From NCBI GenBank assembly GCA_015499985.1, contig JAAAUF010000371.1, positions 1 to 36,748 of the forward strand: a stretch of DNA of 36,748 nt, written 5' to 3'. Under the pieces are notes generated by a model, which saw nothing but the letters and a program-made list of their open reading frames with translations, was not told where the DNA came from and made no database searches. This DNA comes from Haplosporangium gracile (Eukaryota; Mortierellomycota; Mortierellomycetes; Mortierellales; Mortierellaceae). The translations under genes and the position numbers were made by a program. Shown in pieces: positions 30,144 through 36,748 of the stretch. The first letter of the stretch is position 1. Each line of letters starts with the position of its first letter.

Positions 30144-30590
30144 CTATCTAGGGACGGCGATAGGCTGATAACTCGGTGGCGGCGGCAAATGAGATTCTAC
30201 TCCTGCTTCTCCTGCTTCTTCTGCTCTTCCTGCTCCTCCCGTCCCTCCTGATAGGCCTCCTTGAGGAGTCGACAACCACGGCAAAGACGAAAATGAAGTC
30301 GGTAATGGTGGTAATGCTGCTGACGGAGAAGGAGAAGGAGAGGGAGGAGGAAGGGCTGAAGGGAGTAATGTCACGGCAGGGCTGAGGATAGCAACAGAGT
30401 AGACGGGGAGCGTGTCCGATGTAAGATAATTAGACATGGGCAACACGACAAGGATTGCTCGGTTCGCGGCGGTAGCTGCTACTTCGTAGGCGAAATACCT
30501 TTTCTGCTTCTGACTCATGTAGTAGCAGAATACGCCGCCAAAGACCATTGTTACTGCGACCACACTGAAAATCTCCCAGGGGGCACCCAT
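30144..30590 (-). CDS. Single-pass membrane protein with C-terminal PPxY motif
   Basis: Single exon, 148 residues. A membrane segment (about residues 5-24, WEIFSVVAVTMVFGGVFCYY) precedes a basic KQKR. The middle is hydrophobic then Pro/Ser-rich (PPPSPSPSPSAALPP) and Gly/Ala-rich. The C-terminus is HLPPPPSYQPIAVPR, which carries a PPSY motif (residues 138-141). PPxY motifs bind WW domains of Rsp5/NEDD4 ubiquitin ligases; small membrane proteins with PPxY often act as Rsp5 adaptors or substrates in yeast (for example Bsd2 and Ear1). Its neighbour at 32245 has the same layout, which suggests related jobs or duplication followed by divergence. The role is inferred from the motif only. Confidence 0.65.
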   Translation of the reverse strand: MGAPWEIFSVVAVTMVFGGVFCYYMSQKQKRYFAYEVAATAANRAILVVLPMSNYLTSDTLPVYSVAILSPAVTLLPSALPPPSPSPSPSAALPPLPTSFSSLPWLSTPQGGLSGGTGGAGRAEEAGEAGVESHLPPPPSYQPIAVPR

Positions 30591-31378
30591 TTTGATGATT
30601 ATTGATGATTGTTGTTTCCCTTGAGGACTGCTGAGGAGGGGGTTGAGGGGTTGGTTGACGGAGTGGTGGGTGGCTGGACTAGGCGAAAGAGAAAGGTTTC
30701 TTGCTTAGCTTGGATGAATGGATTTTTACTTGTCTGGCCAAAGTCGCGGGTCGATGCTGTTGTTGCTATTGCTGTAAGGATCGTAGTCGAGTAGATGAAA
30801 GCGCATATGAATAATGCAATGCTTGCTCGAAAGAGGGAAGAAAGGGAGGGAGGAGAAGAAAGGAGAGAGAGGGAGGGGAAAAGAGAAAAAGTGAGTGAGA
30901 GAGAGAGAATGGGTAACGACAGGCACCACCACGACAACACAACAGCAAGGAGAATGCAAGGGACCATGACCCTTTCACCGCGCCTCTGTTTCACTCTCTT
31001 CATCCATCGAAAGGGCGGAGATCAAAGACAAAACATCTCCACCGACAAAAAACTATGGAATGCTCTCGCCCTCGTTAGGCTGTACCACGAACAAAAAAGT
31101 GAAAAAAAAAATCGCGCACTGGGCGACAAAAAAGAAACAATGCGCCAAGTAGGCCGCCCCTTCTCTGCTTATATCTCTCTCTGCATCAAAGCATCGACCG
31201 CCAAAAGAAAAGAAAACGAGCAAATTATCTCCTCCACTCGAAAGAGCACGCCTCTTCATAAACACACCGTTCTCGTTCTTGTCCCCATCAAAGGATGTCG
31301 ATTTTTATGATTTATTGTTGTACAAGGTCGAAGGAACAAGGCAGAAAAAGGAAATGTGAGTGTGATAAAATGTGTAAA
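30591..31378. other. Intergenic region, purine-rich
   Basis: Upstream of the PPSY gene. The plus strand is strongly GA-rich at 30830-30920 (CT-rich on the transcribed strand, as in other leaders here). Open frames in it are low-complexity and overlap on both strands. No gene is supported. Confidence 0.45.
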
Positions 31379-32245
31379 TTACATATGTACAATGACAGTG
31401 GGATAGAGAGCACCCATGGAAGGGAGGATGCGCATGTTCTCTGTTGACGATGACTCATAAGGTTCAGAGTGCTGGGCAGAGTCAGGGTAGGTCGACACGA
31501 AATCAAAAGAGTAGTGTTCCGAAGACGATGATGATCCTGCAATGGCTTGGTATACGTCTCTCCTAGACTCTGCGACCCATCGCGCCACGTTGGGTATCCG
31601 AAGAATGGTTGGTTCGACAGCGGCTGCAGTCGCAGAAGGACGGCGAACACTCGATCCAGAGTATGATCCAGAGTATGATCCAGGCTCTGCCGCGTCTTGG
31701 TTGTTGTTGTTCGAAGAATTGCTGTCTATGCTTAAAGCACGATACCGGAAGAGTTGATGACGACTCCGACGATGCTGATGATAAGTACTGTTGTTGCTCT
31801 GACTGCCACTACTGCTTGACCGCGACGGTTTCCTCCTGGGCGGCTTTGGTGGATGTGATGACAACAGTGACAATGGAGACAACAACGACGAAGAGGGAAC
31901 CACGTCCCTAAAAGACGGTGGCGGTGGATCGTTCTCAAACTCCAGATGCTCATCCTTGACAGTATAGACTGGTGGAGGGATTTGAATAACATCGATCATC
32001 TCAGGTTGTTGTAGTCGATCGTCAACGGCGGCTTCTCCTGCCAAGACGAGTCGTTGTGTCATCGGATCCTCGATCAGGACTTCGGGCCCTGTCTCCATGT
32101 CTGTTACACTTGCGTAGGGCGACGAGTTTGAAGACGAGGAGAGCAAAGTCGAGCGGTCTCTGCTTCTGAGGCACTGGATGATCATGACCGTCTTTCCTAC
32201 GGCCAGCAGCACAAAGAATGAAATGATAAATTTTGAATCCGACAT
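31379..32245 (-). CDS. Single-pass membrane protein with PPVY motif
   Basis: Single exon, 288 residues from the ATG at 32245 (MSDSKFIISFFVLLAVGKTVMII). The membrane segment at about 5-23 is followed by a long disordered tail. Residues 88-112 hold QIPPPVYTVKDEH (PPVY at 91-94) and DPPPPSFRDVV, the first a full PPxY and the second a near match. Later come Pro/Lys/Arg-rich PPKPPRRKPSR (SH3-ligand-like), Ser/Asn runs, a GSYSGSYSGSS repeat, and an acidic aromatic end. PPxY in the cytoplasmic tail suggests recruitment of an Rsp5/NEDD4-type ligase. The frame is open upstream to 32380 but the ATG at 32245 opens the hydrophobic segment. The family is not recognised. Confidence 0.7.
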   Translation of the reverse strand: MSDSKFIISFFVLLAVGKTVMIIQCLRSRDRSTLLSSSSNSSPYASVTDMETGPEVLIEDPMTQRLVLAGEAAVDDRLQQPEMIDVIQIPPPVYTVKDEHLEFENDPPPPSFRDVVPSSSLLSPLSLLSSHPPKPPRRKPSRSSSSGSQSNNSTYHQHRRSRHQLFRYRALSIDSNSSNNNNQDAAEPGSYSGSYSGSSVRRPSATAAAVEPTILRIPNVARWVAESRRDVYQAIAGSSSSSEHYSFDFVSTYPDSAQHSEPYESSSTENMRILPSMGALYPTVIVHM

Positions 32246-33330
32246 GGAGGAGGCGAAATATAAGAGTTTCGTGGAGGTAGAGAGTGAAAGAGGAGAATGT
32301 GTATTTGTGCTAAAATGGAGAAAAGCACTTCTTTGCCTTTTTATGCACTGTAGCACGGATGAAAGCTCCAGCATCAACAACTCGTTTGTTTGTTCATGGT
32401 CATGAACATCTTGTAATGGTGATATTTTTTATTTCACTCAATCCTGACTAAGGCCGAGACCAGGTCCATTGGCCTGTAACAGCGGTCATTTTTCTTCCTG
32501 TAGCTGTGAAGAGGGGTATTCTACCTTTTTCCTGTTCCTCCTGTCATAGAGCACCTGGACAAGTAACCTCTGGCTGGTGATTGTTTAAGAGTGGTTGGTC
32601 AGTCTTTTAAAATTTTCCTTGTCTATTTATCTCCCGTGGTCACTTGATTGCAATTGGCCGAGTCCGATTCAGAAATAGCTAACCTATTCCCCTACAGGCC
32701 CGTTCATTCTTAATAAGTCAACGGGGAGAGGAGCTTGACAAAAAAGAAAGGGGAAGGGTAATTCACTCAATGAGTGGAAAAATCTTCTGCTGGTATTTTG
32801 GTGATGTGATCTGAAAAGAAGAAAACGCGATAGACGCGAGAACGCGTAAAAATAGAAATTTGACTGGCCTAATCAAGTAAACACGCGTCTTGACTCGGCC
32901 GTTTTTTCTAACGATCAAATCACAACAATTCCTCCGTCCTTGACTCCTCGTAACTTTGATCGGGAGGAAGGAAGGTAATAGGAAACGGTCCGATCTGAAG
33001 GTAATAAACAGAACATATTACCGAGGTCACGCACATGGGCCGTTGTTGGTCATTAAGGTACTAAAAGACAATAGTCCAATATCGCCATTATCCCAGGTTA
33101 CCATCAATGCCATCTAGTTTTGTGCGCGCGATTTGTTTGCTGTCACTTGCTGGAAAGTTCGAATGGAAAGCAGGTAAATGTAATATCTCCGACGACTTTA
33201 TTTAAGGACGTAACCACGTTTCTTGCCGAGCCCTCTAGATCCCACTCCCCTCCAACCTCACCCTCGCCTTTTACCTTTCACACCAACAAACAAACTACAT
33301 TCATCCTCCCTACCCACTTACGCAAGAATC
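32246..33330. promoter_or_regulatory. Divergent intergenic region with ACGCGT elements
   Basis: About 1.1 kb between two divergent genes. GAGAACGCGT is at 32838-32847 and another ACGCGT lies about 40 bases further at 32884-32889. A C-rich leader (33230-33300) precedes the secreted-protein ATG. No coding exon was identified; the open frame that enters the next gene from 33223 is leader. Confidence 0.45.
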
Positions 33331-33942
33331 ATGCAACTCAAGACCATCCTGACCGTGCTCACAGCGGTCCTCGTCGTCGTATCCGCAGCCCCGGCCGCAG
33401 ACATTAGTGCCGTCCCTCCCGGATCCCGCCTCAGCAAAGCTATTGTCGACATCAACGACGACCTCAACGACGACCTGAACGATGCAACCTCCAAGATCAT
33501 CGTTTACCCCGACGACGGTGGCGGCCGCCCTTACCCCGGCGGAGGCCGAACCCCCACCATCATCATCATCAAGCCCTATTCTCACGGTCCCGTCCTCCTC
33601 AAACGCCCTCGCGAGCGCTCCAACGATGCCAACGAGGCTTCCAAAATTTTGATCATCCCCGGTGCCGGTCCTCGACCCCGCTACCCACCTGGGACCTACC
33701 CTGGCTACCCACCTTCCATTTACCAACAAGTCTATTGGTACGGAGGGGCTCCTCCTTTCGGAAAGCGCGCCTCTGTCGAAGCCAAATCGAGCAAGAAGAA
33801 GGACAAGGCCAAGGTCGAGAATGAGGTTGATTGGGAAGATGACTATGATGGTGAGGACGAGAAGGAGGATGCCAAGTACTCGTTGATCTACCCTCCCTCG
33901 CCTTACTGGGACTCTCGTCACCTCCACATCATGACCAGCTAA
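33331..33942 (+). CDS. Secreted protein with dibasic (Kex2-like) sites
   Basis: Single exon, 203 residues. MQLKTILTVLTAVLVVVSAAPA is a typical signal peptide (cleavage about residue 20). Two candidate Kex2 sites, LLKRPRE and FGKRASV, would split the mature chain into three parts. Short beta-type clusters recur (KIIVYPDD, TIIIIKPY, KILIIPGA, YSLIYPPS), each followed by Pro/Gly-rich stretches such as YPPGTYPGYPPS. The C-terminal third is charged (KKKDKAK, DWEDDYDGEDEKEDAK). A cell-wall, repellent-type or processed-peptide role is possible, but no family is recognised. The ATG at 33331 was chosen because it opens the signal peptide; the open frame upstream is Pro-rich leader. Confidence 0.75.
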   Translation: MQLKTILTVLTAVLVVVSAAPAADISAVPPGSRLSKAIVDINDDLNDDLNDATSKIIVYPDDGGGRPYPGGGRTPTIIIIKPYSHGPVLLKRPRERSNDANEASKILIIPGAGPRPRYPPGTYPGYPPSIYQQVYWYGGAPPFGKRASVEAKSSKKKDKAKVENEVDWEDDYDGEDEKEDAKYSLIYPPSPYWDSRHLHIMTS

Positions 33943-34263
33943 GGGAAGGCGTGAGGCTACCCCGATGTAGTTACTCAAGGCCTTAGCCTAGAAATTACCA
34001 ATACAATGCAGCCTCTCAAGAAAAAACCAAAAAAAAAACTCGGCGATCTTCTTTCCTTTGTGTACTCCCTTTCTCAGCCTCCCATAAGCGCTTTTTACCA
34101 ACAGTTGCAACACCCGTTTCTTTCCCCAACAGGCTGCGAATAAAGCCAGGCATCGGCATAAAAAACTATTTTGATTTTTCTTTTTATTTTGTAAAAAATG
34201 CTAAATCTACAGGAAAACAGGTTGTTGTACAATGAGATGCCCAGAAAACAGAAACACGAATGT
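33943..34263. other. Convergent 3' region
   Basis: Shared downstream region of the secreted-protein gene and the CCCH gene. AT-rich at 34160-34210. No gene seen. Confidence 0.5.
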
Positions 34264-36582
34264 TCAGTAGTCGTCATCCTCCTCATAACGACGCTGCTCC
34301 TGATACATATTGTACTCGTCTTCCGCGTTCATCTCCTGCTCGTTGTCAACCTCATCCTCCACCATGTCATCGTCTAGTTCATCTTCACCGTCACCGTCAC
34401 CCTCACTTTCCCCTTCATCCTCGTTGTCTTCAGCGCCGCTCTCCATGCCATCACTGCTCACATCCTCTTCCTCTTCCTCGTCCTCTTCCATCTCTTGATC
34501 GCTCATAACCACATCCTCATCCTCATCAAGTATACCAGCTTGCTGGTCGTCAAAATCGTCTCCAAGATCCAGAGGGATAAAGTTTTCATCGTGCTGCCAG
34601 TTCTTGTTCCGCCCTGAGGCAGAAGAACCAGCTGCACCGCTGGTACCTTCTGCATTCTGATCCTGTTTATCCATGTACCGAGAAGCGCTGGCAATGGAAG
34701 AAGTTGAAGGCTGATAGTCTGGTCGCTTCCATGTCTTGTCATTTCCTCCTGATGTAATGTCGTCCCCATTGGACGACTTCTTGACCCAGATTCCGCCATT
34801 GGGCACATGAGGAAGTCCGCACTTCTTCTTACATCCAGCTTCAGTAACAAAATCGGGGCACATCCAGACATGACGATCCTTGCAGTTGATTCCTGCCTCG
34901 CACCAGCCCTCGGTCGCAAATGGCCTACAGATAGGAGCCTGAGGGTTGGTCCTGACATGAGGATACACACAATCATCTTTGTTGCATGCTGCACGCTGAA
35001 AGTGAACACAAGCGGGCACAGTGTGTGGGGAAGGGGTATGAGACAGTTTGCAGGTGGCCTCTGTGTTAGGGCAGACTCCACGAAGGAACCTCTTGCAGAT
35101 AGCGAGATGAGATCTTGAGTGAACAAAGGGGCAGCCGATACTCCTTGAACAAATCCCTAAGCGCCAAATGGCAAGAATAATAAAAAAGCAAGGGGCCATG
35201 ACCGATGGGTTGATAGGTCAGGCATTTCTGCTATGCATACGGCATATATCTCATTTCTTCCTTTTGTATTCATGTCACTGAACAACTTACCGAAACGGGT
35301 GTAATACTTGCAGAATGGTCTCGCCTTCTTGGGTGTCATCCTGCTGCGCTTAGTCTTGAGTGCCTGTTGTGCTGCCCTAAGAACAAAAGAATAAAGAAAT
35401 GATGAGTGTTATCCTGACAACTCCTTATCGTTTTTTTGGGTGGTTTTCTACAATTCACTTGCGTCATTGGTAATAAACTTACCTTTTCTCGAGGAGTTGA
35501 TTTTTGACAAGAGTAGCGCGGACAAGGTTGCCGCTGTGGGTACGCACATAAACAACTCCTCCGACCGAAAACTGCTTAGGCGTAGCGATAGATGCCGCCG
35601 TTGGTGGTGTGGCAGTGGACATCGAGGGTGATTTGCCTGGCGCTGTCGTTGATGCTGTTGCTGCTGTTGCTCGTACAAGTTTGTTGCCTCTGGGATCCAT
35701 TCGAAACTCTACTCCATTGATGACGATGTTATCCTGAGAGGTGTCCCGCATGACGAGCTTTCGACCATCTGCACTCTTACTGTATTCCTGTCCACCCATA
35801 GTAACGATTCCACGACGAAGATCCTGAGCACGCTTGGCCCTGACCTGCATCAGCTTTATCTTCTTCTCTTTCGCCGTGCGGATAGACTTCTCCTTGGCAT
35901 CCATAGTCTTCTTGAAGGTCGAGGGGTTCATCAGCGACATGTTTTTGCCCTTTGACTGAATCCACTGCTGTCCAGGAGCTGTGACGAGGGTGTTGGACTT
36001 TGGTGGTGATGATGCAGGCGAAGGCAGAGGCCCTGGTGTTGTTGATGTGTTGTTGGTAGTATTCTTGTTAACCAGAGTGAGGTGGCGGGAGGGGATCGGC
36101 GTTGCTACGAAAGGCTTGTTGATGATTGATCGAGGCTGCATGCTTTGCACAGGTGCTGGCAATGGGACAGGCTTTGCTGCTGCGGCTTGTGCAGTTGGTG
36201 AAACGGAAGGCTCGGTGGTCGTGGCTGAGCTGGCTGGCGTAGGGGTTTTGTTGTTGAGGGTAAGAGACCTGTTGAAAGGTCCAATAGCAGCATGAGGAAC
36301 GGATGCTCCACGTCCTCGGCCACGTCCCCGCATGTTGTATCCGTTGTATCCATTGAAGCCGCCGTATCCGCCCCTCATTGGTGCTGGGTTGGGGTTGTAT
36401 GGAGCATAGTATCCTTGGCTTTGCAGCTGATGCTTGTTGATGGCACCTATGGCTCCAAGGAATGACAAAGTTGTTAAGGCCTCTTGTCCATGCTGACGAT
36501 TGGGGTGTGGCCGAGTAGAGTTGTAAACACTGACTTTACCTGCAACCTGTGCGATCTGTGCCAGTAGTTCCTTGTCTGACAT
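34264..36582 (-). CDS. CCCH zinc-finger protein, ZC3H3/Red5-like (five fingers)
   Basis: Four exons: 36582-36540, 36446-35483, 35376-35291 and 35156-34264, 661 residues. The start MSDKELLAQIAQVAG joins AINKHQLQ across a 93-nt stop-free intron with a good CTTAAC branch site. The N-terminal half is Gly/Tyr/Arg-rich (RGRGRGRG), then Pro/Thr/Ser-rich, with basic KEKKIKLMQVRAKRAQDLRRG and the block VVYVRTHSGNLVRATLVKNQLL. Five CCCH fingers follow (about 358-470): C-x8-C-x5-C-x3-H starting FCKYYTRFGIC, then C-x7-C-x6-C, C-x7-C-x4-C, C-x8-C-x5-C and C-x8-C-x3-C, each with x3-H. The tail (about 480-661) is highly acidic. Human ZC3H3 and fission yeast Red5 share this five-finger layout and act in nuclear mRNA polyadenylation, export or decay. 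Finger 1 is split by the last intron, which supports the join. Confidence 0.9.
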
Positions 36583-36748
36583 GTGCGTATTATGTGTGTG
36601 TTTGTGTGTAAGGGAGAGAGTTGAGGAGTAAGAGAGTGGAAAAATATAACGCCCCATCGAGCTGGAGGACATTGGGCGCCATAATTACGTCACCGAAGTA
36701 ACTCATTATAGTATCCACTGCGCTCCTACCGGCACTAATGTGTGTGGG
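36583..36748. promoter_or_regulatory. Upstream region of the CCCH gene
   Basis: GT-rich tract next to the ATG at 36582 and AT-rich sequence near 36645. The window ends here; no further gene is visible. Confidence 0.4.

Noticed and set aside
33310..33978. 222-codon minus-strand frame opposite the secreted protein
   Set aside because: Shadow of GC-rich codons; the plus strand has a clear signal peptide and start.
34260..34508. Plus-strand frames at the 3' end of the CCCH gene
   Set aside because: Antisense of the acidic Asp/Glu tail, giving Ser/Pro/His/Leu runs.

Overview
This window comes from the nuclear genome of a filamentous fungus, most likely an early-diverging mucoromycote of the Mortierella type. 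That placement is inferred from three things: short GT..AG introns (mostly 55 to 130 nt) in most genes, long Ser/Gln/Pro-rich disordered regions, and a Crinkler-type N-terminal domain. No bacterial operon signals, tRNA, rRNA gene, transposase or CRISPR array was seen. All exon joins were made by eye from splice sites and reading-frame continuity. A 10-N assembly gap lies at 25402..25411.

Layout, left half. 1-458 (-) is the first exon of an enoyl-CoA hydratase/isomerase that runs off the left edge. 880-3072 (+) is the splicing factor Prp17/Cdc40 in five exons. 3290-4432 (-) is an acidic protein that may hold a divergent BTB/POZ fold. 5138-9019 (-) is a large Gln/Ser-rich coiled-coil protein in five exons. 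10227-14084 (-) is a PB1...UBA protein with the outline of a p62/SQSTM1-type autophagy adaptor. 14769-16910 (-) is a membrane-anchored protein disulfide isomerase with two CGHC thioredoxin domains. 17802-19346 (+) is a ketopantoate reductase (PanE-type).

Layout, right half. 19470-20361 (-) is a small Cys-rich two-pass membrane protein in four exons. 20640-21420 (-) looks like a spliced non-coding RNA whose two introns carry C/D-snoRNA-like elements, one with an 18S rRNA antisense match. 21720-22842 (+) is a TSPO/MBR receptor with an unusual amphipathic C-terminal extension. 23010-25560 (-) is a Cid1-type terminal nucleotidyltransferase. 26370-27405 holds two weak or decayed genes. 27978-28325 (+) is a stand-alone Crinkler N-terminal domain. 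Three single-pass membrane proteins follow on the minus strand (28893-29450, 30144-30590, 31379-32245); two of them carry PPxY motifs. 33331-33942 (+) is a secreted protein with dibasic sites. 34264-36582 (-) is a five-finger CCCH protein of the ZC3H3/Red5 type.

There is no single pathway cluster. Several genes belong to nuclear RNA metabolism (Prp17, ZC3H3-like, terminal nucleotidyltransferase, the possible snoRNA host), and several encode membrane or secretory proteins (PDI, Cys-rich protein, TSPO, PPxY proteins, secreted protein). The most interesting signals are the possible snoRNA host, the PB1-UBA protein, the TSPO C-terminal extension, the paired PPxY membrane proteins, the Crinkler stub, and a GAGAACGCGT word repeated in three intergenic regions.
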